From NCBI GenBank assembly GCA_944386985.1, contig CALXDD010000001.1, positions 124,001 through 188,000 of the forward strand: a stretch of DNA of 64,000 nucleotides, given 5' to 3'. How positions within the stretch are numbered: the stretch's first letter is position 1; each line of letters starts with the position of its first letter. The DNA is from an uncultured Oscillospiraceae bacterium (GTDB lineage Bacteria > Bacillota > Clostridia > Oscillospirales > Oscillospiraceae). The position numbers and the translations under genes were made by a program. Of this stretch, positions 8,887-16,585 are shown piece after piece. The notes under the pieces were generated by a model that ran no database searches, had not been told where the DNA came from, and saw only the letters and a list, made by a program, of their open reading frames with translations.

Positions 8887-8936
8887 AGTATAGCACCTCT
8901 TTGCCTCTTGCGCAAGTGGAAAAAACGTAGTATAAT
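8887..8936. promoter_or_regulatory. divergent promoters sharing -35 bases (tRNAs leftward, pyridoxal kinase rightward)
   Basis: Rightward: TTGCGC (8908-8913), 17-nt spacer, TATAAT (8931-8936). Leftward: TTGCGC (complement of 8910-8915), 17-nt spacer, TATACT (complement of 8887-8892). The palindrome CTTGCGCAAG supplies both -35 hexamers, which overlap by 4 bp. Confidence 0.75.
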
Positions 8937-8976
8937 AACCAAGAATTACATCTTATTTTTGTTGGAGTTGACCAGG

Positions 8977-9825
8977 ATGCGAACCACACCCCGCGTAGCG
9001 GCCATCCACGACCTGTCCGGATTTGGCCGTTGTTCCCTGACGATTGTCATGCCGGTGCTCTCCGCCATGGGGGTACAGTGCTGCCCCTTGCCTACGGCTT
9101 ACCTCTCCACCCACACCGGCGGCTTTACTGGAAATACCTTCCTGGACCTTACCGATCAGCTGGCGGAGGCCATGGACCACTGGCTCTGTCTGGACCTCAC
9201 CTTTGAGGCGGTCTACACCGGCTTTATGGGCAGCTGCCGCCAGATGGAACTGTGCCGGTCCTTCCTGACCTCCCTCAAGGAGAAAAGCACTACCCTGGCG
9301 GTGGTGGACCCGGTTATGGGGGACAATGGCGTACTCTACCGCACCTATACCACAAAGATGTGCCGGGCGATGGCTGCCATGGCGGCGGAGGCGGATGTGA
9401 TCGTGCCCAACCGTACAGAAGCTGCCCTGCTGCTGGGCCGGAAGTATGAGGACCTGCCCCACAGCGCCGCCGAGGAGATGGTCCGGGAACTCAGCCTGGG
9501 GGGACGGCGCAGCGTGGTGCTCACCGGAGTGAGCCTCCAGCCGGGAAAGACCGGCGCCGCCTGCTTCGACCGGGAGACCGGAACTGTCGCCATGATCCAG
9601 ACGGACTTCGTGGGGCGGTCCTTCCACGGCACCGGCGACCTCTTTGCCAGCGTTCTCACCGGGGCGCTGGTCCGGGGAGAGAGTCTGAAGGCGGCGGCGG
9701 AGCAGGCGGCGGAATTCGTCCGCCAGTGCGCCATCCACACCTTCCCCCAGAATCTGCCGCCCCGGGAGGGCATCGACTTTGAGCCTATGCTGGGCCTTTT
9801 GGCCCAGGAGAGGAGACGGGCATGA
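8977..9825 (+). CDS. pdxY: pyridoxal/pyridoxamine kinase
   Basis: Ribokinase-family kinase phosphorylating B6 vitamers, 282 residues. The N-terminal V-A-A-I-H-D-L-S-G-F-G-R-C-S segment is characteristic of PdxK/PdxY and binds the pyridoxal ring. D-P-V-M-G-D appears near residue 110, V-P-N-R-T-E near residue 144, and the C-terminal anion hole G-T-G-D-L-F near residue 217 includes the catalytic Asp. ATG 8977 has GGAG 9 nt upstream; the longer frame from 8908 would overlap the promoter. Its stop overlaps the DUF3810 gene start in ATGA. PdxY versus PdxK cannot be settled from sequence alone. Confidence 0.9.
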   Translation: MRTTPRVAAIHDLSGFGRCSLTIVMPVLSAMGVQCCPLPTAYLSTHTGGFTGNTFLDLTDQLAEAMDHWLCLDLTFEAVYTGFMGSCRQMELCRSFLTSLKEKSTTLAVVDPVMGDNGVLYRTYTTKMCRAMAAMAAEADVIVPNRTEAALLLGRKYEDLPHSAAEEMVRELSLGGRRSVVLTGVSLQPGKTGAACFDRETGTVAMIQTDFVGRSFHGTGDLFASVLTGALVRGESLKAAAEQAAEFVRQCAIHTFPQNLPPREGIDFEPMLGLLAQERRRA

Positions 9826-10901
9826 GAGAGCGATTTCACTGCGCCCCCAAGCGCCACATCTGGTTTGCTGTAGCTGCAGCTCTGCTGCTCCTTTTTCTGA
9901 TTGGACGAAAGAGTCAAAGCGCCATGACCTGGCTGGTGGATCATGTGACCCAGCCCTTCAAGCAGGGGCTCAGCGCCGTGACCTATTTGGTGCCGGTCCC
10001 TCTTGCGGAACTTCTCTATGTGGGGCTGGGGCTGGCGCTGGTGATTGCCCTGATCCGACTGCCCTTTGTCATTCGAAAGGCGGAAAACCGGAGGCGGGAG
10101 GCATACCTCCGGGTGTTATCCCTCCTGTGCGGCGTTCTCACCGTGGCAGATTGGTTTTGTCTCGCCTGGGGGATCAACTACTACGCCGACGGGTTTCAGG
10201 AGCGCAGCGGCCTCTACGCCCAGCCGGTGACGGTGGAAGAACTGTACCGGGTAACGGCGCTGTTTACCGAAGAACTCAACGACCTCTGCGGCGCGGTACC
10301 CCGGGACGGGCAGGGACTTTTCAACGTGGAACGGGAGGACATTTTCCAAAGCAGTACCACGGTGTACAGCAACCTCTCCCGGGAGTTTCCCTTTCTGGCC
10401 CGAGAGGACCGGGTGCCCAAGAAGATGCTGTGCTCCAAGCTTCTCAGCGCCATGGGGTTCACCGGCTACTACGCCGGGATGACCGGGGAGTCGGTTTTGA
10501 ACGTGGACAGTCCCGCCTGCCTTCTGCCCGCCACCATCACCCATGAGCTGGCACACCAGCGGGGGATCGCTTCGGAGCAGGAGTGCAACTTCCTGGCGGT
10601 GGCGGCATCCACCTCCTGTGACAATGTGGTGTATCAATACTCCGGCTACTTAATGGGCTACATCCACCTCTCCAACGCCCTCTACAAGGCGGACCGGGAG
10701 CTCTGGACCCAGCTGCGGCAGGAACTGGCCGAAGAAGTGCTGCTGGACATCCAGTACAACAACGTCTACTGGCAGCAGTGGGAGTCCCCGGTGGACACGG
10801 TGAGCCAGAAGGTCTATGACACCTTCCTCAAAAGCTACGGCCAGGAGGACGGCGTCCAGTCCTACGGTACCGTGGTGGACCTGCTGGTGGCGTACTATTA
10901 A
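9822..10901 (+). CDS. DUF3810-like membrane protein with HExxH motif
   Basis: 359-residue protein with two or three N-terminal membrane segments (about residues 9-28, 60-80 and 100-125) and a soluble C-terminal region. It contains H-E-L-A-H near residue 242, then E-Q-E-C-N-F-L-A, an arrangement typical of zinc metallopeptidases and of the DUF3810 family. The catalytic role is inferred only. It overlaps pdxY by 4 nt (ATGA), so it is translationally coupled to a vitamin B6 kinase, an association I cannot explain. Confidence 0.75.
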   Translation: MRERFHCAPKRHIWFAVAAALLLLFLIGRKSQSAMTWLVDHVTQPFKQGLSAVTYLVPVPLAELLYVGLGLALVIALIRLPFVIRKAENRRREAYLRVLSLLCGVLTVADWFCLAWGINYYADGFQERSGLYAQPVTVEELYRVTALFTEELNDLCGAVPRDGQGLFNVEREDIFQSSTTVYSNLSREFPFLAREDRVPKKMLCSKLLSAMGFTGYYAGMTGESVLNVDSPACLLPATITHELAHQRGIASEQECNFLAVAASTSCDNVVYQYSGYLMGYIHLSNALYKADRELWTQLRQELAEEVLLDIQYNNVYWQQWESPVDTVSQKVYDTFLKSYGQEDGVQSYGTVVDLLVAYY

Positions 10902-10969
10902 ATTCTCTCCACGAAGAGCCGCTTGACCGCGGGAGAACATAAAAAGCTCCGTCCCGGCGTATGAGGGGC

Positions 10970-11013
10970 AAAAGAGCCTGCCCGACGCGGAAACATTCCG
11001 CGCCGGGCAGGCT
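10970..11013 (-). terminator. terminator of the redox operon (after rubrerythrin)
   Basis: AGCCTGCCCG and CGCGGAA (10975-10992) pair with TTCCGCG and CGGGCAGGCT (10996-11013), broken only by an A:C mismatch. On the minus strand the stem is followed by CTTTTGCCCC. It may also stop rightward transcription from the pdxY unit. Confidence 0.7.
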
Positions 11014-11035
11014 GTAAAGCATCATAGGGAATCGA

Positions 11036-11575
11036 TTAATAGTTCTCCGCCTTGATCTCAAAGTAGGCCTGAGGATGGGCGCAGACAGGACAGATCTCAG
11101 GCGCCTTTTTGCCCACCACAATGTGGCCGCAGTTGCCGCACTTCCAGATGGTATCGCCGTCCCGGGAGAAGACGATGCCGCCCTCAATGTTGGCCAGGAG
11201 CTTGCGGTAGCGCTCCTCGTGCTCCTTCTCAATGGCGGCCACCCCGCGGAACAGGCGGGCGATGTCGTCAAAGCCCTCCTCCTCCGCATCCTTGGCGAAA
11301 CCGGCGTACATATCCGTCCACTCGTAGTTCTCGCCGGCGGCGGCATCCTTCAGATTGTCCATGGTGCCGGGGACAGCGCCGTCGTGGAGCAGCTTGAACC
11401 AGATCTTGGCGTGCTCCTTCTCGTTGTGAGCGGTCTCCTCAAAGAGGTTGCCAATCTGGACAAAGCCGTCCTTCTTGGCCTTGGAAGCGTAGTAGCCGTA
11501 TTTGGTATAGGCCTGGCTCTCGCCGGCAAAAGCTGCCAGCAGGTTCTTCTCGGTCTTGGTTCCTTTCAGATTCAT
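11036..11575 (-). CDS. rbr: rubrerythrin
   Basis: Non-haem diiron peroxidase that reduces hydrogen peroxide in anaerobes, 179 residues. The four-helix diiron domain has the paired E-x-x-H ligand motifs (E-T-A-H-N-E-K-E-H near residue 47 and I-E-K-E-H-E-E-R further on). The C-terminal rubredoxin domain has two C-x-x-C pairs (C-G-N-C and C-P-V-C) for electron entry. A strong GGAGG precedes ATG 11575. It is the last gene of the trx-rhodanese-CoA-disulfide reductase unit, 24 nt after the reductase, which fits a peroxide defence function. Confidence 0.95.
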   Translation of the reverse strand: MNLKGTKTEKNLLAAFAGESQAYTKYGYYASKAKKDGFVQIGNLFEETAHNEKEHAKIWFKLLHDGAVPGTMDNLKDAAAGENYEWTDMYAGFAKDAEEEGFDDIARLFRGVAAIEKEHEERYRKLLANIEGGIVFSRDGDTIWKCGNCGHIVVGKKAPEICPVCAHPQAYFEIKAENY

Positions 11576-11599
11576 CGTTTTTTCCTCCTTGCTTTCCTT

Positions 11600-13294
11600 T
11601 TATCGTGCCAGTCCGCAGGGGCCGGTGCCCTGCGGCGCGAGGCACTGATCCTTCACGACGGTGGAATAAAATCCGTATCCGCCGGAGAGATTGTAGCATT
11701 CCACACCGTTCCCTGTCAACATCCGGCAGGCGATGTAGCTGCGCAGTCCGCTCTGGCAGTATACATATACAGTCTTCCCATTGGGAAGCTCCCCCATTCT
11801 CTCCCGCAGCTCGTCCACGGGGATGTGGAGGGCCCCCTCAATATGTCCCCGGTCAAACTCTCTCTGAGTCCGGGTATCCAGCAGCACCGCGGAGCTGTCC
11901 CTCTGAATCGCCTCCACATCCTGCCAGTGGAACTGGCGGACCTTACCGGTGAGGACGTTCTCCATGACGAAGCCCGCCATGTTCACCGGGTCCTTGGCGG
12001 AGGAGTAGGGCGGGGCGTAGCTGAGATCCAGCTCGGTAAGGTCGAAGGCGGTCATGCCCGCCCGAATGGCGGTGGCCAGCACGTCGATGCGCTTGTCCAC
12101 CCCGTCGTAGCCCACGATCTGGGCCCCCAGGATCTTTCCGGTGGGGGTCTCGAAGAGCACCTTCACCACCATGCTCTTTGCCCCGGGATAATAGGAGGCG
12201 TGGGAGGAGGAGGTGAGGACCACCTTGTCATAGGAGAGTCCCAGCCCCTGAATAGCCGCCTCATTGAGGCCGGTGACCGCGGCGGTCATGTCAAAGAGCT
12301 TCAGCACCGAGGAGCCCTGGGCTCCGGTGTACCGGCTGGGAATGCCGGCGATGTTGTCGGCGGCGATGCGGCCCTGCTTGTTGGCGGGGCCCGCCAGAGC
12401 GATGCTGGCCCGCTTGCCGGAGACAAAGTGGGTGGTCTCCACCGCGTCTCCCACGGCGTAGATGTCCGGGTGGGAAGTCTCCATCCGGTCGCTGACCACA
12501 ATGGCGCCGCGGCTGTTTACCGCAAGGCCCGCAGCCTTGGCAAGGCTGCCGTCACTCTGGACGCCGATGGCCAGCACCACCATGTCCGCGCCCAGGCGCT
12601 GTCCGTCGGTGAGCTCCACCTCCACCTGGTTCTCCGCGGGATGGAGGGCAGCGGCACTGGTGCCGAGACGCAGGTCCACCCCCGCCTTCCGCAGCTTTCC
12701 GTGGAGCATGGCGGCCATGTCCGGATCGAGAGGACGCATCACCTGCCGGGGCCTCTGGAGCATGGTCACCTGAATGCCGCGGTTTATCAGGTTTTCCGCC
12801 ATTTCAAGGCCAATGAACCCGCCGCCGGAGATGACGGCGGTCTTGGGGGCGTACTGCGTCACAAAATCGTAGATGCGGAAAGTGTCCTCCACGGTCCGCA
12901 GGGTAAAGACCCGGGGCCCGTCCACGCCGGGGATATCCGGCTTCACCGGCGCAGCCCCCGGGGACAAAATCAGCTTGTCATAGGACTCGGTGAAAGTACG
13001 GCCGCTCTGCAGGTCCCGGACCTCCACGGTCTTTTCCTCCGGGTGGATGGCGGTGACCTCGTGGCGGACCCGCACATCGATGTTGAAGCGGCGGCGGAAG
13101 CTCTCCGGGGTCTGGAGGGTCAGCTCCTCCCGGTCGGTGATCTCCCCGCCGATGTAGTAGGGCAGGCCGCAGTTGGCGTAGGACACATAGCCAGAGCGCT
13201 CAAAAATAATGATCTCCGCCTGTTCCTCAAGCCGCCGCAATCTCGCCGCGGCGGTGGCGCCGCCGGCCACGCCTCCCACGATCACAACCTTCAT
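11600..13294 (-). CDS. CoA-disulfide reductase with C-terminal rhodanese domain
   Basis: FAD/NAD(P)-dependent reductase of CoA or polysulfide disulfides, 564 residues. The FAD motif G-G-V-A-G-G-A is at residues 7-13, and the single active-site Cys is C42 in Y-A-N-C-G-L-P-Y-Y, typical of the CoADR/Nox/polysulfide reductase family. A second Rossmann motif (G-G-G-F-I-G-L-E) lies near residue 157 and a dimerisation domain follows. A C-terminal rhodanese domain has loop C-Q-S-G-L-R, so the protein is a CoADR-rhodanese fusion that may handle persulfide sulfur. ATG 13294 is preferred; an in-frame GTG at 13303 is possible. Confidence 0.92.
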   Translation of the reverse strand: MKVVIVGGVAGGATAAARLRRLEEQAEIIIFERSGYVSYANCGLPYYIGGEITDREELTLQTPESFRRRFNIDVRVRHEVTAIHPEEKTVEVRDLQSGRTFTESYDKLILSPGAAPVKPDIPGVDGPRVFTLRTVEDTFRIYDFVTQYAPKTAVISGGGFIGLEMAENLINRGIQVTMLQRPRQVMRPLDPDMAAMLHGKLRKAGVDLRLGTSAAALHPAENQVEVELTDGQRLGADMVVLAIGVQSDGSLAKAAGLAVNSRGAIVVSDRMETSHPDIYAVGDAVETTHFVSGKRASIALAGPANKQGRIAADNIAGIPSRYTGAQGSSVLKLFDMTAAVTGLNEAAIQGLGLSYDKVVLTSSSHASYYPGAKSMVVKVLFETPTGKILGAQIVGYDGVDKRIDVLATAIRAGMTAFDLTELDLSYAPPYSSAKDPVNMAGFVMENVLTGKVRQFHWQDVEAIQRDSSAVLLDTRTQREFDRGHIEGALHIPVDELRERMGELPNGKTVYVYCQSGLRSYIACRMLTGNGVECYNLSGGYGFYSTVVKDQCLAPQGTGPCGLAR

Positions 13295-13299
13295 TGCCT

Positions 13300-13617
13300 T
13301 CACGATCCTTTCTCCACAGGGCCCCGCCACCCGGCGATGCCGCCGATGTTGCGGACACTCTCATATCCGTTCCCTTCCAGCTCCGCTGCCGCGCTGGCGC
13401 TGCGGGCGCCGCTGTAGCAGTAGACGAAGAGAGGCGTGTCCTTTTTGGCGATCTGGTCCACACCCTCCAGTTTTCCCAGGGGGACGTTTACGCTGCCGGG
13501 GATATGGCCGCCGGCGTATTCCTCCGCCGTCCGCACATCCAGCAGCACAGCACCTGAGGTGGAGCGGTACTGCTCCACCCCGGCATTGATATCCGCTCTT
13601 TTGAAAAATCCAAACAT
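13300..13617 (-). CDS. single-domain rhodanese-like sulfurtransferase
   Basis: 105-residue rhodanese domain. The active-site loop is C-Y-S-G-A-R-S near residue 72, preceded by the typical L-L-D-V-R-T-A-E-E-Y and G-H-I-P-G-S-V-N signatures. It probably carries persulfide sulfur between the CoA-disulfide reductase and thioredoxin encoded on either side. ATG 13617 begins 1 nt after the trxA stop. Its stop is 5 nt from the reductase start, inside that gene's ribosome-binding site, so translation is likely coupled. Confidence 0.9.
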   Translation of the reverse strand: MFGFFKRADINAGVEQYRSTSGAVLLDVRTAEEYAGGHIPGSVNVPLGKLEGVDQIAKKDTPLFVYCYSGARSASAAAELEGNGYESVRNIGGIAGWRGPVEKGS

Positions 13618-13618
13618 G

Positions 13619-13930
13619 TTACTTCCACATCTTCTCGATGGAGGCCTTGGGCTGCAGGCCCACAGCCCGGCCCGCCATGGCGCCCTTGTCAAAAAGGATC
13701 ATGGTGGGGATGGAGACAATGCCGAACCGGGCGGCCAGATCCATCTCCTCGTCGATATTCACCTTGGCCACCGCAATCTTGCCCTCGTTCTCTCCGGCGA
13801 TCTCCTCCAGCGTGGGAGCCAGCATCCGGCAGGGGCCGCACCAGGGCGCCCAGAAATCCACCAGGACGGGAATATCGGAATGGAGGACTTTCTCCTCAAA
13901 ATCCTGCGTCGTTACATGCATCACTGCCAT
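13619..13930 (-). CDS. trxA: thioredoxin
   Basis: Canonical thioredoxin of 103 residues with redox motif W-C-G-P-C (C31, C34) and the conserved cis-Pro segment S-I-P-T-M. It reduces protein disulfides and, in this operon, may reduce persulfides or CoA-linked substrates. ATG 13930 lies 9 nt after AGGAG; the in-frame TTG two codons upstream is less likely. It is the first gene of the trxA-rhodanese-CoADR-rubrerythrin operon, behind a promoter with a Crp/Fnr-type palindrome. Confidence 0.95.
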   Translation of the reverse strand: MAVMHVTTQDFEEKVLHSDIPVLVDFWAPWCGPCRMLAPTLEEIAGENEGKIAVAKVNIDEEMDLAARFGIVSIPTMILFDKGAMAGRAVGLQPKASIEKMWK

Positions 13931-13961
13931 AGTCAAAAACTCCTTTCAGTTTCTCGCTTGA

Positions 13962-14011
13962 TGGCTTTAGTATACCCGAAAACCCCTCTGTCTTCTGTGA
14001 CTACGGTCACA
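13962..14011 (-). promoter_or_regulatory. trxA operon promoter with Crp/Fnr-type operator at -41.5
   Basis: On the minus strand the -10 hexamer is TATACT (complement of 13969-13974), which places +1 near 13962. There is no good -35. Instead a perfect palindrome TGTGA-N6-TCACA (13996-14011) is centred at 14003.5, which is -41.5, the classic class II activator position. A Crp-family gene ends 17 nt beyond the palindrome. Confidence 0.8.
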
Positions 14012-14028
14012 TATTCCCGAAATTTTCC

Positions 14029-14691
14029 TCAGCCGTCTGCCAGCCGCTCAAGGCCCTCCGGGGCCTTCACTGTCACGGTGCCGCGGCCAAGCTCCACCAA
14101 CCCCTCCTCGCTGAAGCGCCGGAGCATCCGGGTCACTACCTCCCGGGCGGACCCCAGATCCCGGGCGATCTGCTCATGGGTCACCTTCAGCTGCTGCCCG
14201 CCGGCGCGGCGGCAGGCCTCAACCAGGAAGAGGGCCAGGCGGCGGTCAAAGCCCATGAAGAGGATCTGCTGCATCACCCACAGTACCTCGGAAAACCGCT
14301 CCGCCGCCATCTCATAGAGAAAGCAGCGGATGGAGACATTCTCCTCTGTCAGCTGCCGGAAGACGCCGCTGCCAAGAAGCAGAAGCTCCGATTCCTCCTC
14401 TGCTTCCATGTGGGTCTCGAAGTGGATCTGGCTCATAACGCAGCTGGCGGAGAGGACGCAGCACTCCCCGGGCCCCACCCGGAACACGGTGACCTCCCGC
14501 CCCTCCTCGGAGAGAAGATAGGCCCGCAGCCGCCCCTTTGTCACCAGCAGAAGGCCCAGGCAGTCGCCGCCGCCCAGCACCAGGGCGTTCTTTTCAAAGC
14601 GGAGGGTCCTGATGTTTTCCTCCACCAGATTTTGTTCCTTCTCTGTCAGGGCGTCCCAGTAGAGCAGCTGAAAAAAGGGTGTGGCGTCCAT
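14029..14691 (-). CDS. Crp/Fnr family transcriptional regulator
   Basis: 220-residue regulator with an N-terminal cupin/cyclic-nucleotide-binding-like domain (about 15-125), a dimerisation helix and a C-terminal winged helix. The recognition helix reads S-A-R-E-V-V-T-R, preserving the R-E-x-x-x-R pattern with which E. coli Crp contacts TGTGA. The sensor domain lacks an Fnr-type N-terminal Cys cluster, so an oxygen-labile iron-sulfur cluster is not indicated. Several Cys near residues 77-85 could be redox sensitive, but that is speculation. It lies just upstream of, and in line with, the redox operon it probably activates. Confidence 0.88.
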   Translation of the reverse strand: MDATPFFQLLYWDALTEKEQNLVEENIRTLRFEKNALVLGGGDCLGLLLVTKGRLRAYLLSEEGREVTVFRVGPGECCVLSASCVMSQIHFETHMEAEEESELLLLGSGVFRQLTEENVSIRCFLYEMAAERFSEVLWVMQQILFMGFDRRLALFLVEACRRAGGQQLKVTHEQIARDLGSAREVVTRMLRRFSEEGLVELGRGTVTVKAPEGLERLADG

Positions 14692-14852
14692 ATCGGTACC
14701 TCCTTGAGGATGTTATCGCTGATATGGTTATTGTACCTTACCAGATCCTGGGCCGCAAGCCCTCTTTTTGTCTGCCGGAGTCCTCAGGCGGGGAGAAAAG
14801 GGACGGCGGCAGGCGGTCTGCGGGGCGGCTTTCAGGGAATTTTCAAAATTTC

Positions 14853-14881
14853 TGTTACCAGGCGGCGGTCCCCTGCGTCTA
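14853..14881 (+). promoter_or_regulatory. putative ECF-sigma-dependent promoter
   Basis: TGTTAC (14853-14858), a 17-nt spacer, then CGTC (14876-14879), preceded by an A/T-rich run. This resembles Firmicute ECF promoters (TGAAAC/TGTAAC with CGTC/CGAC) and lies about 45 nt upstream of the ECF sigma gene, as expected for autoregulation. Confidence 0.55.
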
Positions 14882-14924
14882 TCAGGGTGAAAGGCCTTTT
14901 CACCGTCGCAAAGGAGCGGAGCAT

Positions 14925-15482
14925 ATGGACGACAAACAGATCATTGAGCTGTACTGGGCCCGGGAGAAACACGCTGTCGCGGCCACAGCGGAAAAATACG
15001 GGCGGTACTGCCATGCCATTGCCTACCATATTCTGGGGAGCCGGGAGGACAGCGAGGAGTGCGTCAACGACGCCTATCTGAAGGCGTGGAACGCCATCCC
15101 GCCCCAGCGGCCCGACAGCCTGCAGGCATATCTCGGCGCCATTACCCGGAACCTCTCCCTGGACCGGTACCGCAGCGCCGCGGCGGAAAAGCGGGGAGCG
15201 GGACAGGCGGCTCTGGCGCTGGAGGAGCTGCGGGACTGCGTTCCGGGAGGAGCGCCGGAGCGGATGGATGAAACCCTGGCGCTCCGGGACGCGCTGAACC
15301 GTTTTTTGGAGGCCCTTGCGCCCCAGGTCCGGATCGTCTTTCTGCGCCGCTACTGGTATTTCCTTTCGGTCAAGGAGATCGCGGCCTCCTGCGGCATGTC
15401 AGAGGGGAAGGTCAAAATGGTGCTGCTGCGCACCAGGCGAAAACTGAAAACATATTTGGAGAAAGAGGGGATTTCTCTATGA
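14925..15482 (+). CDS. ECF-type RNA polymerase sigma factor
   Basis: 185-residue sigma-70 family protein with region 2 (Y-C-H-A-I-A-Y-H-I-L-G followed by D-S-E-E-C-V-N-D-A-Y-L-K-A-W) and region 4 helix-turn-helix (S-V-K-E-I-A-A-S-C-G-M-S-E-G-K-V-K). Sigma regions 1 and 3 are absent. ATG 14925 has AAAGGAG 8 nt upstream; the open frame extends further back to 14679 but has no other good start. The stop overlaps the next gene by 4 nt (ATGA), the usual layout for an ECF sigma and its membrane anti-sigma. The signal it answers is unknown. Confidence 0.92.
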   Translation: MDDKQIIELYWAREKHAVAATAEKYGRYCHAIAYHILGSREDSEECVNDAYLKAWNAIPPQRPDSLQAYLGAITRNLSLDRYRSAAAEKRGAGQAALALEELRDCVPGGAPERMDETLALRDALNRFLEALAPQVRIVFLRRYWYFLSVKEIAASCGMSEGKVKMVLLRTRRKLKTYLEKEGISL

Positions 15483-16459
15483 AGGAACAACGAATTGCCG
15501 ACGCGCTCGGCGGCGTGGACCCACGGTTTGTGTTGGAAGCCGCGCCGGAGGAACGGGAAAGCAGGCGTCACCGCCGCGTCCGGTGGGGCGCTCTGGCGGC
15601 CTGCCTGGCGCTGGCTGTGGCTCTGGGGGCCACGGCGGCCCTTGCCGCCGGTATGCTGGACCCGCTGCAGTCCTATTTTGAGGGAGAGACGGAGTTTTAC
15701 CTGGAGGAGATCCTCTCCTCCGCGGGCTCGGTGTCCAATGGGGAGATGGAGCTGCGTGTGGAGGGCGCGGCGGCGGATGAGAGCGTGTGCTATGTCCTGG
15801 TGTCCATGATCGCCCGCACCGATGAGGCTCGGCAGGCGTGGGAGAAAACGGACCTGTCCGAGCAGTACGGCCGCTTTCAGGTGTACGCCTTGTCCCATGA
15901 CGGGCAGGAGATCGAGGGCTTTCCCTGGAGCAGCGGCACCTATACCAGGCAGGGGCTCTTTGGAAATCTGTCCAACACCCACTTTTCCGACGCCGACATG
16001 ACCTTCCTCATCAGCTGCGACCTGGGGCGGGAGCGCATGGCGGAGACGGAGAAGGTCTGCTTTGGCTACGGAGATTTAACGGCGGAGGTGGATGTGTCGG
16101 CGTACCGCTTCCCGGAGGCCGTCCTTGTCTCTGAGGATGGAGAAGGGGAACTGACGGACGTCCGCCTCTCTTCCATCGGGCTCTACTTTACCGCCCCTTA
16201 TACGGAGGAACCGTTCCAGTTCACCGTCCGCCTCATCCACGCCGATGGGACCTTGGCCAGCCGGGAGGAGATGGAGGAGATCGGCCTTCATCTCTCCGGA
16301 AGAAACCAGGGAGACGGGACGGCTATGCCGGTGACAGGGAATTGGGGCAGCGCTCCCGCTCTGCGGCTTATCGACCTGGAGGACTACTGCGGGGTGGAGA
16401 TCAACGGCGTGCGCTATTTGATGGGGGAACAGGAGATGGCAGCAGATCCCGCCCTTTGA
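15479..16459 (+). CDS. membrane-anchored partner of the ECF sigma (DUF4179-like, putative anti-sigma)
   Basis: 326 residues: a short charged cytoplasmic N-terminus (about 1-38), one membrane segment (about 39-58) and a large extracytoplasmic domain. Its coupled position after an ECF sigma and this topology match DUF4179/RsiX-type anti-sigma proteins of clostridia. No zinc-binding HxxxCxxC anti-sigma motif is seen, so sigma binding would rest on the N-terminal tail. Function is inferred from context. Confidence 0.72.
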   Translation: MKEQRIADALGGVDPRFVLEAAPEERESRRHRRVRWGALAACLALAVALGATAALAAGMLDPLQSYFEGETEFYLEEILSSAGSVSNGEMELRVEGAAADESVCYVLVSMIARTDEARQAWEKTDLSEQYGRFQVYALSHDGQEIEGFPWSSGTYTRQGLFGNLSNTHFSDADMTFLISCDLGRERMAETEKVCFGYGDLTAEVDVSAYRFPEAVLVSEDGEGELTDVRLSSIGLYFTAPYTEEPFQFTVRLIHADGTLASREEMEEIGLHLSGRNQGDGTAMPVTGNWGSAPALRLIDLEDYCGVEINGVRYLMGEQEMAADPAL

Positions 16460-16482
16460 AAGCAAGAGACAGCGAAGCAAAG

Positions 16483-16513
16483 AGCTCCGGCGCATCGCGC
16501 CGGGGCTTTTCTT
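16483..16513 (+). terminator. terminator of the ECF sigma operon
   Basis: AGCTCCGGCGC (16483-16493), loop ATC, GCGCCGGGGCT (16497-16507), then TTTCTT. Confidence 0.8.
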
Positions 16514-16527
16514 AGCAAAATTGGGGA

Positions 16528-16557
16528 TTGCCGGGGCAGCCGGACAGGCGGTATAAT
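16528..16557 (+). promoter_or_regulatory. sigma-A type promoter for the secreted serine hydrolase
   Basis: TTGCCG (16528-16533), 18-nt spacer, consensus TATAAT (16552-16557), 28 nt before ATG 16586. Confidence 0.7.
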
Positions 16558-16585
16558 GAGAAAAACCTGAATAGGAGGAAACACT

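Noticed and set aside
11075-13417. A 780-codon open frame on the + strand.
   Set aside because: It is antisense to rubrerythrin and the CoA-disulfide reductase, whose motifs are clear on the other strand; GC-rich third positions keep the opposite frame open.
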